64,000 nucleotides of DNA from CAJLIR01 sp964408085 (GCA_964408085.1 CAYOYB010000005.1:1-64000), one strand, 5' to 3'. Numbered from the stretch's first letter, positions 44,526-52,255 are shown. Notes: a model not told the origin generated them from the letters alone. Numbers and translations are program-made.

Positions 44526-44790
44526 ACTTGAACTAATTTAATATTTTCCCACTAGAAAATCAAATATTAATTTAATGAAAAAAAGTACCTAAAATAAATT
44601 TAATATAAAAATTTATATTACATAGTACATAAAATTACTTGTATGAATACAGAAAATATTATTCTAAATGATAAAAACACAATATTATTTCAAGCGTTCT
44701 TTAAAAAATTCCATAATACTTCCCAATCATAAACATCATCCTTCCTTTAGAATGATTTCTTTGTAACAAAAAAAATCTTTTAGTTGATTT

Positions 44791-44862
44791 CTATATATCA
44801 ATGTTAGAAAAGTTCGAACAGATTTGTCAATGGAGCGAATGGTGTAGATATTTACAATTTTT
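44791..44862 (+). repeat. Dispersed repeat, copy A
   Basis: Shares AAAAGTTCGAACAGATT and CAATGGAGC with copies at 45618-45673 and 47380-47430. Copies A and B also share the following GTAGATATTTACAATTTTT. In copy C the end of the block is the 3' end of tRNA-Gly. The core palindrome is GTTCGAAC. Confidence 0.8.
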
Positions 44863-44868
44863 TCACTA

Positions 44869-44896
44869 TTGTAACAACATAGTTTTATGATATAAT
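44869..44896 (+). promoter_or_regulatory. Promoter of GNAT gene 44921
   Basis: -35 TTGTAA (44869-44874), 16-nt spacer, -10 TATAAT (44891-44896). Confidence 0.6.
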
Positions 44897-44920
44897 CTTA
44901 TTATTAGGAGTGGTATAATT

Positions 44921-45463
44921 ATGCAAACTAAATCAAATGATTTAATTTCAATTAGAAAAGTAAGAAATGAAGATGCAAAACAATATATTGAACTTATAAA
45001 TTCAGTTTGGCGAGTTGCATATAAAGATATTTTTCCAGAAGCTGTTTTTATAGATAGAGAAAGTGAAATAGAAAATAGAATTCTTGACTTTGGTAATAAA
45101 TTCTATAATGATGATAAAAAAATATGCTATGTTGCTGAATGCAACAATGTAATTGTTGGGGCAATGTATGGAACAATAGAATCTACTTATGATCATTTTT
45201 TAGATGATGGATGTGCTGATTTAGTTTCGTTATATATAAAACCTAATTATCAGGGGAAAGGAATTGGCACAAGATTAAAAGATATTTTTGAAAATTGGGC
45301 AAAAAATAATGGAGCTAAGAAATATATAATTGGAGTTTTGAAAGATAATAACAACGCTCGTAAAACATATGAATCTTGGGGAGGAGAACTAGATACTTGG
45401 GAACAAAAATTTTATAAATTAGATGTTGGCTATGATGAAGTTTTCTATAAGTTTAATTTATAA
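44921..45463 (+). CDS. GNAT-family N-acetyltransferase
   Basis: A 180-aa cytoplasmic protein. Conserved GNAT segments are IRKVRNEDAKQYIELINSVW (N-terminal strand), ADLVSLYIKPNYQGKGIGTR (motif A, acetyl-CoA loop QGKGIG), and VLKDNNNARKTYESWGGEL (motif B). The substrate cannot be told. AGGAGTGG ribosome site. It stands alone between repeat copies A and B, with its own promoter and hairpin terminator, like a mobile cassette. Confidence 0.9.
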   Translation: MQTKSNDLISIRKVRNEDAKQYIELINSVWRVAYKDIFPEAVFIDRESEIENRILDFGNKFYNDDKKICYVAECNNVIVGAMYGTIESTYDHFLDDGCADLVSLYIKPNYQGKGIGTRLKDIFENWAKNNGAKKYIIGVLKDNNNARKTYESWGGELDTWEQKFYKLDVGYDEVFYKFNL

Positions 45464-45520
45464 AGTTAATACTACATATCATTTTTTCTATCGAATATTT
45501 TGCTTTGACAAAATAATTAA

Positions 45521-45567
45521 CCCCTAGGTATTTTGACATACTTATCAAAATTACCTAAGGGGATTTT
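45521..45567 (+). terminator. Long hairpin H1 after the GNAT gene
   Basis: CCCCTAGGTATTTTGA pairs with TCAAAATTACCTAAGGGG with small mismatches, followed by ATTTTTATT. Nearly the same hairpin recurs at 47305-47347, and both stand 30-50 nt before a repeat copy. Confidence 0.8.
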
Positions 45568-45617
45568 TATTGAATAAAAAATAAGTTCTAAATGAACTGA
45601 AATGTATATTAATGCCC

Positions 45618-45673
45618 AAAAAGTTCGAACAGATTTGTCAATGAAGCAAATGAAGTAGATATTTACAATTTTT
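45618..45673 (+). repeat. Dispersed repeat, copy B
   Basis: AAAAGTTCGAACAGATTTGT, then CAATGAAGC and the shared GTAGATATTTACAATTTTT tail; it ends at the stop codon of the next (minus-strand) GNAT gene. Confidence 0.8.
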
Positions 45674-46118
45674 AAAAAACTTTTTTCATACAAATTGAAA
45701 AAGGTGAAATTTTTAGATTTTCAAAAGTATCAACTATTTCAAATCCTAATTTTTTATATAAGTGAACTGCTGATTCGAATCTATTATATGTATTTAATAT
45801 AACTGTCGTATTTCCTTCATTTTGTATAATAATAAAAGCTTTTTCAAATAATTTTGTAGCAATTTTTTTATCTCTATATTTTGGTAAAACATAAACTCTT
45901 CCTATTTCAACTACACTGTCTATAGGTTTAGAAATAGCCAAAGAGCCAACAGCCTTTCCATCCTCTAAATATAATAATACATGAATATACTGTTCTAATC
46001 CTTGTAAACAATTACCTTTTGGAGACCTTTGTTCTGCTACAATTTCTACATGTTCTTGCTCTAATTTTTTACATAGTTCAAAAAAATTAGAATCGTTGTA
46101 ATTAACTTCCTTAATCAT
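45672..46118 (-). CDS. GNAT-family N-acetyltransferase
   Basis: 148 aa. VGSLAISKPIDSVVEIGRVY is the central strand pair, LPKYRDKKIATKLFEKAF the acetyl-CoA loop with RxxxIA in place of Q/RxxGxA, and FESAVHLYKKLGFEIVDTF the C-terminal motif. An acetyltransferase of unknown specificity. GGGAGG lies upstream. It is followed by repeat copy B and preceded by the unknown gene 46158. Confidence 0.88.
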   Translation of the reverse strand: MIKEVNYNDSNFFELCKKLEQEHVEIVAEQRSPKGNCLQGLEQYIHVLLYLEDGKAVGSLAISKPIDSVVEIGRVYVLPKYRDKKIATKLFEKAFIIIQNEGNTTVILNTYNRFESAVHLYKKLGFEIVDTFENLKISPFSICMKKVF

Positions 46119-46157
46119 ATATTTCCTCCCATGGTAAATCTATATTATATAAAATTA

Positions 46158-47255
46158 CTATTTAATTTTAATACCTAAATAATCACCTTGCACATTTACT
46201 TCATTTACAATCTCAATACTTTGATCATGTTCAAGAATTCTATATGCTAAATTCATAAGTTCTATAGTTTTTAAATAGCTGATTTTATCCTGCTTTTCGT
46301 ATGTCACATCATACCATTGTTTAGCAACTTCATAATTTTTTTGTACATAATCATCATCAGGAAACCTTTCAAGTGCTATTTTTGCTTTTTCTAAATCTTT
46401 TTTTGCTTTTTCACTAAGTAGTTCATGATAGTGGTATGACAATACTTGCATACTAGGGATTCTCATTTTTGATATTCCTTTTTTCTTCAGTTCATTAATA
46501 AAAAACATCATAGCGTATACCTTACTTGGATGTACATTTGGATTTTCTATATTCTTATTTAGTTTATATAATTCTCTTTCTATTGTTTTATCTTTCTTTT
46601 TTTTAGAACTTTGTACTGCATAAATATAACAGACTCCTTCATCATCTATATCGTATAATATATGAGGCAATTCATAAGTATTATTGTTTTTTTTCATAGT
46701 GAAAATCATGCTTCTAGTAGTTTCATCCCATGTTGGATTAACTTCACTTTTCATAAATATCTCATATTCATTAAATGAATTGCTTTTTTCTATATTATAG
46801 GTATCAAGTAATCTATTTCTTGTAAATTGTAACTGCTTATCTAAAAAAGACTCGATATTTGCAATATCTTCTATTCCCATTCTTAACCAAATACGTCTTA
46901 AAACCTTCATTGCCAAATTTCTTGCAGATGAAGTTATTTCATATTCTGCATTTAATTTTATCAATGAATTTATTATATTTGTTAAATATTCAAAAAATTT
47001 AATACTGTCACTTATATAAATGGTTGGAACATCATCGTCATTATGAGAATGTACAAAATCTATATCATTCTGGTCTGCATTTGGAGTCCAAGAACCATTT
47101 TTAACAAAGGGGTTTTCAACAATATTTTTGAAAAGAGCAAAACCATCTTCTCCAAACTTAAAGTTTATATTTGGAGTTTCAGTTTCTAACTTGATATCTC
47201 GAAAAGAAGTATTTAAAAATAATTCCACTAACTCTCTAAATTCTATTGTTTCCAC
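46158..47255 (-). CDS. Unrecognised 365-aa protein
   Basis: A soluble protein with a helical N-terminal half (residues 95-145, SSARNLAMKVLRRIWLRMGI) and a helix-rich C-terminal region with ELLSEKAKKDLEKAKIALER, which may be a coiled coil. No catalytic motif recognised. It is flanked by the repeat-bearing intergenic regions, which hints at an accessory gene. ATG 47255 lacks a strong ribosome site. Confidence 0.65.
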   Translation of the reverse strand: METIEFRELVELFLNTSFRDIKLETETPNINFKFGEDGFALFKNIVENPFVKNGSWTPNADQNDIDFVHSHNDDDVPTIYISDSIKFFEYLTNIINSLIKLNAEYEITSSARNLAMKVLRRIWLRMGIEDIANIESFLDKQLQFTRNRLLDTYNIEKSNSFNEYEIFMKSEVNPTWDETTRSMIFTMKKNNNTYELPHILYDIDDEGVCYIYAVQSSKKKKDKTIERELYKLNKNIENPNVHPSKVYAMMFFINELKKKGISKMRIPSMQVLSYHYHELLSEKAKKDLEKAKIALERFPDDDYVQKNYEVAKQWYDVTYEKQDKISYLKTIELMNLAYRILEHDQSIEIVNEVNVQGDYLGIKIK

Positions 47256-47304
47256 TATTAATCACCATTTTTCTATATATGATTTTGTTCTGACAAATAT
47301 TTAA

Positions 47305-47347
47305 CCTCCTAGGTATTTTGACATACTTATCAAAATATCCTTTGAGG
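47305..47347. terminator. Long hairpin H2, probable terminator of the tRNA-Gly transcript
   Basis: CCTCCTAGGTATTTTGA pairs with TCAAAATATCC..GAGG. It shares the AGGTATTTTGACATACTTAT core with hairpin H1. It lies downstream of the minus-strand tRNA-Gly and upstream of the 46158-47255 gene. Confidence 0.6.
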
Positions 47348-47379
47348 TATAAAAAATACCAATCGTTCAATTGGCTTTT

Positions 47380-47430
47380 CTATATATCAATGTTCGAAAA
47401 GTTCGAACAGATTCATCAATGGAGCAAGTG
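47380..47430. repeat. Dispersed repeat, copy C, overlapping the tRNA-Gly 3' end
   Basis: CTATATATCAATGTTCGAAA and GTTCGAACAGATT as in copy A, then CAATGGAGC, which here is the complement of the tRNA-Gly 3' terminus with its CCA. Similarity to A and B ends inside the tRNA. Confidence 0.75.
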
Positions 47431-47493
47431 ACGAGAATCGGACTCGCGTCTCAGCCTTGGCAAGGCCGCATTCTACCATTGAACCACACCTGC
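47420..47493 (-). tRNA. tRNA-Gly (anticodon GCC)
   Basis: 74 nt including an encoded CCA. Acceptor arms GCAGGTG / CACTTGC with one G-T pair, D-arm with GG, anticodon loop TTGCCAA giving GCC, and T-arm GCGAG / CTCGT. The T-loop reads TCCGATT and not TTCGANN, so the usual pseudouridine-55 position is C. It is the second gene of what was a tRNA-Cys-tRNA-Gly pair, now cut from its original upstream region by the ICE. Confidence 0.88.
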
Positions 47494-47502
47494 AAAATAT
47501 TA

Positions 47503-47546
47503 TGGAGGGTCTAGTCGGATTTGAACCAACGATCAGGGAGTTGCAG
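47503..47546 (-). pseudogene. 3' fragment of tRNA-Cys: left attachment end of the ICE
   Basis: 44 nt matching the 3' half of tRNA-Cys from the anticodon loop (CTGCAACTCCC) to CCA. The last 29 nt are identical to the intact tRNA-Cys at 50275-50349; the variable-loop bases differ (TGAT against CGACG). Upstream of the anticodon loop similarity stops abruptly, as expected where an element has integrated inside a tRNA. Nine nt separate it from tRNA-Gly. Confidence 0.85.
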
Positions 47547-47667
47547 ACAGTTAGCGAAAAAGCATAATTCCTTTGTTTTTCAAGGGAAAACAAGGCATTT
47601 CGCAACAACTCAAAATAATTAAAAATTCTAAAAAATAACCGTTTTTTTGCTTTATTTTTAATTAATT

Positions 47668-47697
47668 CGTCACAAATCCGTCACAACTGGCGTCACA
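47668..47697. repeat. Three CGTCACA direct repeats near the ICE end
   Basis: CGTCACA at 47668-47674, 47679-47685 and 47691-47697, spaced 11 and 12 bp. They stand between the attachment end and the integrase gene, where arm-type integrase or excisionase sites are expected. The 47554-47601 stretch before them is an imperfect hairpin with GCGAAA / TTTCGC ends. Confidence 0.6.
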
Positions 47698-47795
47698 TTG
47701 ACCTTGCACCCACCAATTGCCTTTTTTGCCTCACTTAATACATATATATTGTATCACTATTAAAAAAAGAACACAATAGTTTATGAAAAATTAAA

Positions 47796-47835
47796 TTAAA
47801 AAGAAAGGATATCCCTTTTTATAGAGATATCCTTT
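47796..47835 (-). terminator. Terminator overlapping the end of int
   Basis: Perfect arms AAAGGATATC / GATATCCTTT (47804-47835), loop 12 nt, then CTTTTT on the minus strand. It covers the last codons of the integrase. Confidence 0.65.
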
Positions 47836-49424
47836 TCCTTTTTAACACTAATAACATTATTTTGACTAAACCTTTTATATGTTTCTAACTTAATATCAAG
47901 ATTCGCTGTATTATCATCAATAAAATAATTAAGCTTACCATTAGATGTCAAAATAATATCTTTAAGCCTTCTTAAAATAATAAAATGATTATCTGAATCA
48001 ATAGGAATATTTGAAACTAAATCTAATAGTTTTAGTTCTTCCTCTTTAAATGTTTCTATAGGGTATTCATTTAAAATCTTAACTACCAAATCTATATTTA
48101 AATTTATATATTCAATATCATTAAACAACTCTGCATCAATAGTACCCCTTAATCTTTTTAAATCTTCAACATCAACATGAGTATAAAATTCTTGAAGAAC
48201 TCGTTCCGTATTACCAAGCATCTTTGCAACATCTTTTTTAGAAACACCTTTTTTCTCAAGAATATTAGCAACCGTATGCCTTATTCTATGTAAATCTACA
48301 TTTTTAATGCCATATTGCTTTTTAAATTCTCGCCACTGTGCTGATAATTTATTCGGATCGACAGGAGTGCTATCATTAAAGTGCTCATCACTAAGTTCTA
48401 CATTACGTCCTTGTCTCCATGTAGTAAATATAGGATCATCAGAAGAAATTTGAAATCCACAGGCTATTTTAAATTGATAATATTTTCTTAAATAATTTAT
48501 AGCCACATCAGATAGATAATTTGTTCTATAACTATTATCAGTTTTCAATTCTTTTATACGAACTCTCTTAGTACCTCTTGCATAAGCCTTTGGTATAGAT
48601 GATGTTACTGCAAAGTTAAAATCAACCCCATTAGTTTTAAAGTCAACATCGCACCAACGAAGCCCTCCAGCCTCTTCTCTTCTACACCCAAGAGAAAATA
48701 TAATATTCATAAATGCCTTTAGTCGAATATCTGCATATTTATCTATACACTTAAGTGCATATTTTGCCTCATCAACTTTAAAATATGTTAATTCTTTTTT
48801 ACCTTTTCTAGCTTGTGGTTTATTTGTAACCTGATTAAAGGGATTATTAGGTATCTTCTTTTTTAAAACTAAATAATTTAATATAGCATTCAAAGTTCTT
48901 AAATTGTTTGCAATAGTTTGTTCTGATATATGCTGATTAGGATTACTTTTATTCTTCCTATGCCTTAAATAATCAATATATTTTTCTATTAAATCAGAAT
49001 CTACATCATTTAACTTATATTTACCAAAAAATTCGGTAATATCAGAATTTATCTTTCTTATATGATCAAATACTGAATTTAAATCCATGTCACCTCTAGC
49101 CTCACGCTCGTAGCAATAATCAAGAAATAATGAAACACCATCCAAAAACATCATATCTTTATCTTGTTGGTCGCCTTTAGTTTTATCTGAAATCATATTT
49201 AATCTATTTTTTTCCTTAATAGCATCTAATAAATTACCATAAAATGTTTTAGCTGTACGATCCCCTATGGTAGCTCTTATTTTATATTTTTCATTAGGTA
49301 TTATTTCCTTAATACCTTTTAAATCCTCTTTAGTAATTTTTAAATCACGAGCCTCTACTAAACCAATTGAAAAATATTTTAAATCACTTTTAACTAAATC
49401 GCTTTTTTTAGCACTTCTACTCAT
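47796..49424 (-). CDS. Tyrosine recombinase (ICE integrase)
   Basis: 542 aa. It has an N-terminal arm-binding-like region, a core-binding SAM-like domain (about 95-190) and the catalytic domain with Arg in LGCRREEAGGLRW, His-x-x-Arg in VDLHRIRHTVAN, and the nucleophile Tyr in VLQEFYTHVD. About 120 residues follow the Tyr, an unusually long tail compared with Tn916-type integrases (about 400 aa). ATG 49424 overlaps the xis stop codon as TAATG. It acts on the tRNA-Cys attachment site beside it. Confidence 0.93.
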   Translation of the reverse strand: MSRSAKKSDLVKSDLKYFSIGLVEARDLKITKEDLKGIKEIIPNEKYKIRATIGDRTAKTFYGNLLDAIKEKNRLNMISDKTKGDQQDKDMMFLDGVSLFLDYCYEREARGDMDLNSVFDHIRKINSDITEFFGKYKLNDVDSDLIEKYIDYLRHRKNKSNPNQHISEQTIANNLRTLNAILNYLVLKKKIPNNPFNQVTNKPQARKGKKELTYFKVDEAKYALKCIDKYADIRLKAFMNIIFSLGCRREEAGGLRWCDVDFKTNGVDFNFAVTSSIPKAYARGTKRVRIKELKTDNSYRTNYLSDVAINYLRKYYQFKIACGFQISSDDPIFTTWRQGRNVELSDEHFNDSTPVDPNKLSAQWREFKKQYGIKNVDLHRIRHTVANILEKKGVSKKDVAKMLGNTERVLQEFYTHVDVEDLKRLRGTIDAELFNDIEYINLNIDLVVKILNEYPIETFKEEELKLLDLVSNIPIDSDNHFIILRRLKDIILTSNGKLNYFIDDNTANLDIKLETYKRFSQNNVISVKKEKDISIKRDILSF

Positions 49425-49723
49425 TAAAACTTCCTATATTTATATGCGTCCTTTTTATTTAATTCTAAAAAGGTTTCAATATCTTTCTTTTTATAATAGC
49501 GAGTTTTACCTAATTGTATAGCTGTAAGTCTTTTTTCATTAACAGCTTTATTAACAGAATAAGTAGTTAACATTGGATATAAATTCAATATTTCCTTAAG
49601 TTTATATAAAGTATCATCTTCTTCGGTTATTTTTAATTTATTGTTTTGTTCATTAATTTCATAATTCTTTACAAAATCTGCAATAGCATAAATAATATCA
49701 CTTAAATTCTTTTTTTGTTCTAT
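49424..49723 (-). CDS. xis: Excisionase-like DNA-binding protein, apparent ATA start
   Basis: 99 aa in a frame with no ATG, GTG or TTG at a usable place. YPMLTTYSVNKAVNEKRLTA followed by IQLGKTRYYKKKDIETFL is a MerR-like winged helix of the excisionase (HTH_17) type. AGGAGG stands 8 nt before ATA 49723. An ATG at 49727, nearer to AGGAGG, is in another frame and stops after nine codons; only a shift at the A7 run (49710-49716) would connect it. The TAA stop overlaps the integrase ATG. Product and position fit Xis well; the start is the open question. Confidence 0.75.
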   Translation of the reverse strand: MEQKKNLSDIIYAIADFVKNYEINEQNNKLKITEEDDTLYKLKEILNLYPMLTTYSVNKAVNEKRLTAIQLGKTRYYKKKDIETFLELNKKDAYKYRKF

Positions 49724-49735
49724 ACATCAAGCCTC

Positions 49736-50140
49736 CTAAATCACAAACTCTTTTGACATTTCTATTTCTTCATTCAAACCATAATAATTATTTACAATAT
49801 CGTAAATATCTTTTATAACTGACCTTTTAATATTTGTTACAATAGGATAAGGTTTAAAATTTACTTTTTTCTTATCAATCCAATTATTATGTTCATCAAT
49901 ATTAGAATGATTACTAAAAGCAACCTGTATATTTTTATCTTTAAGAGATTCAAAAAGCCAAATTACTAAATCATTATCTTGGTTATATGATTCAAATATT
50001 TTAAATATATAACCCTGACCTATCTTATTATTGAAAACCTCCAAAATCCCATCTATAGATTTTAAATTTACCTCAAAATATCTATGTAATGATCTCATAA
50101 TATCATCACTTCTTTTTAAACTTTTATGCATTAATATCAT
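49736..50140 (-). CDS. Unrecognised ICE protein (134 aa)
   Basis: A soluble alpha/beta protein with no motif I know; DLVIWLFESLKDKNIQVAFS suggests a Rossmann-like strand-helix. ATG 50140 has GGAGG 6 nt upstream. Its stop codon overlaps the ribosome site of xis, so the order 50140-xis-int is one operon. Probably a regulator or accessory factor of excision, by position only. Confidence 0.65.
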   Translation of the reverse strand: MILMHKSLKRSDDIMRSLHRYFEVNLKSIDGILEVFNNKIGQGYIFKIFESYNQDNDLVIWLFESLKDKNIQVAFSNHSNIDEHNNWIDKKKVNFKPYPIVTNIKRSVIKDIYDIVNNYYGLNEEIEMSKEFVI

Positions 50141-50188
50141 TTTTACCCTCCTTTAGCATAAAATAGTATTGATTAAAGAAAAAACACA

Positions 50189-50217
50189 TTGACAAAATGT
50201 GCTCAATAGTGTAGAAT
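50189..50217 (+). promoter_or_regulatory. Promoter of the element-borne tRNA-Cys
   Basis: -35 TTGACA (50189-50194), 17-nt spacer, -10 TAGAAT (50212-50217). It fires toward the tRNA, divergent from the xis-int operon. Confidence 0.75.
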
Positions 50218-50274
50218 TATCTTATGTGATAAGGCTTTAACTAGCCTTAATACCAATAAAAAAATTCATTATAT

Positions 50275-50349
50275 GGGTCTATAGCCAAGTGGTAAGGCAT
50301 GGGACTGCAACTCCCCGACGCGTTGGTTCAAATCCGACTAGACCCTCCA
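50275..50349 (+). tRNA. tRNA-Cys (anticodon GCA), carried by the ICE
   Basis: 75 nt with encoded CCA. Acceptor GGGTCTA / TAGACCC, D-arm GCC..GGC, anticodon loop CTGCAAC giving GCA, T-arm with GTTCAAA, and discriminator T. The first anticodon-stem pair is a T-C mismatch. The orientation is opposite to the 47503-47546 fragment. It has its own promoter and terminator and could replace the host tRNA-Cys broken by integration. Confidence 0.9.
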
Positions 50350-50363
50350 AATTTGTTAATTTT

Positions 50364-50387
50364 AAAGGGCTATCGGCTCTTTTTTTA
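50364..50387 (+). terminator. Terminator after tRNA-Cys
   Basis: AAAGGGC / GCTCTTT arms with one G-T pair and a 5-nt loop, followed by a T run. Confidence 0.7.
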
Positions 50388-50457
50388 TTTTTTGTAAAAT
50401 GGTCACAATTAAACCTATGCCTCACCCTTAAACTATTATTGCCTATTAATTTTTAAA

Positions 50458-51195
50458 CTAAATTTTTATATCTTTACCATAATCAATTATTGCTTGTTTA
50501 TAGTCGTCAGGCATATTTCTAATTAAATAGTTTTCAAAATATTCTTTCCATTCCTTTTCAATATGTTCATAAATTAAATCATAATCGCATAATGCCCTAA
50601 TGCGAGTTTTATAGTCATCTTGATACCAATCATTAAAACGATCCAACTTTTCTATAGCATTCTTTATATTTAAAAAATTATCTAAAATAGATAAGAATTC
50701 ATCTCGTTTTTCAAAATCACTATTTTTTAGAAATTCTATCAAAGAATCAAAATCATCGCTATAATTATTCAAATACCATTGAGATAAACCACCATTTTCA
50801 ACTTGAGAACTAAAAGTTCCAAAAATAACTGCATATTTTTCATAATCAGTTAATTGCTTTAAAAAATCTTCTCGATTTGTATTATTGTAATCAAATTTAT
50901 CACAAACACAATCTACCATATATTGCCAAAAACTACCAACTTTTGAATGAACTACATCTTTAAAAACTTCATAACACATACTGCTTTTTACTTCAAAAAA
51001 ATGTGCTATTGAAGAAATATCATTATTTTTTATATATGTGTTAAAATCATTAACATCATCATCAGTAAATTCTACATCAATTTTAGAGTCATATCCATAA
51101 GAAAATAATTTTGTTAATTTTACGACATCTAAACTTTCTTCCATCAAATTTAAGTAATTTACAATACTATTTATATTAATTTTATTTTTATTTAT
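50458..51195 (-). CDS. DUF4375/DMP19-like protein, apparent ATA start
   Basis: 245 aa from ATA. The segment YAVIFGTFSSQVENGGLSQW is the recognisable core of DUF4375 (DMP19-like) proteins, which have a helical fold and unknown function. AGGAGG lies 7 nt before ATA 51195. The conventional candidates TTG 51147 and ATG 51144 are about 50 nt past the ribosome site and have none of their own. The extra 16 residues (start NKNKININSIVNYL) are Asn/Ile-rich. Confidence 0.65.
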   Translation of the reverse strand: MNKNKININSIVNYLNLMEESLDVVKLTKLFSYGYDSKIDVEFTDDDVNDFNTYIKNNDISSIAHFFEVKSSMCYEVFKDVVHSKVGSFWQYMVDCVCDKFDYNNTNREDFLKQLTDYEKYAVIFGTFSSQVENGGLSQWYLNNYSDDFDSLIEFLKNSDFEKRDEFLSILDNFLNIKNAIEKLDRFNDWYQDDYKTRIRALCDYDLIYEHIEKEWKEYFENYLIRNMPDDYKQAIIDYGKDIKI

Positions 51196-51214
51196 TTTAA
51201 TTCCTCCTATATTT

Positions 51215-52255
51215 TTACATACTTATTTTTTGATATTCATCAGCATATAATCCTAAATTTTCTTCATACATTTTATTATAATTACTAATTATTTTTTTAG
51301 AATAATTAACAATAGTATTAAAAGAATCATCAATTTCTTTAAAGTCTTTCCCTTTACTCCATGAATATAAATACATATGTGAATAGTCTTTTGTATCTAA
51401 CCCTAAATATTTAGAAACAACATAAGCGATAGACTCTGCTTCAGTTTCATATTGATTCCTATGCTCCTTATACTCCCTATTATTATTTTTTAAATGTTGA
51501 TGGGCTAGACTATGAGCATACTCGTGAACGATAACTTTTAATCGCATTAAATTACCTAATCCTTTTTTAATAACAATAGTATTATTATCAAAATCACAAT
51601 AACCTTTTGCTCCACCATCTATCTCATCATATTTAACTTTAAAGCCGTCTTTATAAATTGCTTTAATAAATGTATCTGCAATCCCATCAGCTGTTGGATC
51701 TTCTAAAACAGGATTCAAATCATCTTCAATTTTATCTAATGGCATATCAGTTTGACTAGCATCAAAAACATTTCCAACACTAAAATTAGTTACTTTATCT
51801 TTATAAAAGATAATAGAATCATCTTCTTTGTCTTTATATCTTTTTAATTCCTCATCATTTAGCATATAAAGTGGTTTTATATCAAAATCACCATCTTCTT
51901 TATTAATCTTCACAAATTTTAAAAAAGACGGAATTAGTATTTTTATACCACCTTCGCCTTTATTGATTTTGTAACCCATTTTAGAAAAAGTTTTAAAAGA
52001 TGCTACATATTTTGCATTTGGATTTTGTAACCAAATCAAACACTGATTATTAAATGAATAATTATTAAAGTTAATAATATTATCTAAAAATCTTTTAATA
52101 TCAGACTCATTCTTAAAACTATCTATAGCTTGTTTTTTTAAATTAGTTAATATAGTTTTAACATCATTATCTAATCTATTCTTTTCGTTTTCATCCTTTA
52201 AATTTTTTGCTCTAAAACTTATCTCTGCGATTTGTTTTATTTGATCTTGTACTAT
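51215..52255 (-). CDS. ArdC-like antirestriction/ssDNA-binding protein, apparent ATA start
   Basis: 346 aa. Residues about 1-150 form the ArdC N-terminal domain (NFNNYSFNNQCLIWLQNP, FSKMGYKINKGEGGIKIL), which binds single-stranded DNA in conjugative-plasmid relatives. Residues 195-300 hold a zinc-metallopeptidase domain with VIVHEYAHSLAHQH and a later acidic ligand region (ETEAESIAYVVSKYLG). GGGAGG stands 8 nt before ATA 52255. The first conventional start (TTG 52039) would delete 72 residues, including the start of the ArdC domain. The ATA overlaps the TAA of the preceding gene as TAATA. Confidence 0.82.
   Translation of the reverse strand: MVQDQIKQIAEISFRAKNLKDENEKNRLDNDVKTILTNLKKQAIDSFKNESDIKRFLDNIINFNNYSFNNQCLIWLQNPNAKYVASFKTFSKMGYKINKGEGGIKILIPSFLKFVKINKEDGDFDIKPLYMLNDEELKRYKDKEDDSIIFYKDKVTNFSVGNVFDASQTDMPLDKIEDDLNPVLEDPTADGIADTFIKAIYKDGFKVKYDEIDGGAKGYCDFDNNTIVIKKGLGNLMRLKVIVHEYAHSLAHQHLKNNNREYKEHRNQYETEAESIAYVVSKYLGLDTKDYSHMYLYSWSKGKDFKEIDDSFNTIVNYSKKIISNYNKMYEENLGLYADEYQKISM

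Larger units (their letters stand above)
44526..44920. other. Intergenic stretch holding repeat copy A
   Basis: 395 nt between the J-domain and GNAT genes. It contains repeat copy A (44791-44862) and the promoter of the GNAT gene. On the minus strand a short open segment near 44690-44745 reads like a protein C-terminus but has no start and no other exon-length coding, so I do not call it. Confidence 0.5.

Noticed and set aside
44690..44750. Minus-strand peptide-like segment (VYDWEVLWNFLKNA) before a stop
   Set aside because: Looks like a protein C-terminus, but only about 18 codons are open with no start or further coding; too short to support.
47387..47608. Open frame crossing the tRNA-Gly gene and the tRNA-Cys fragment on the minus strand
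   Set aside because: Reads through a clear cloverleaf and an attachment end; the protein is only translated tRNA sequence.
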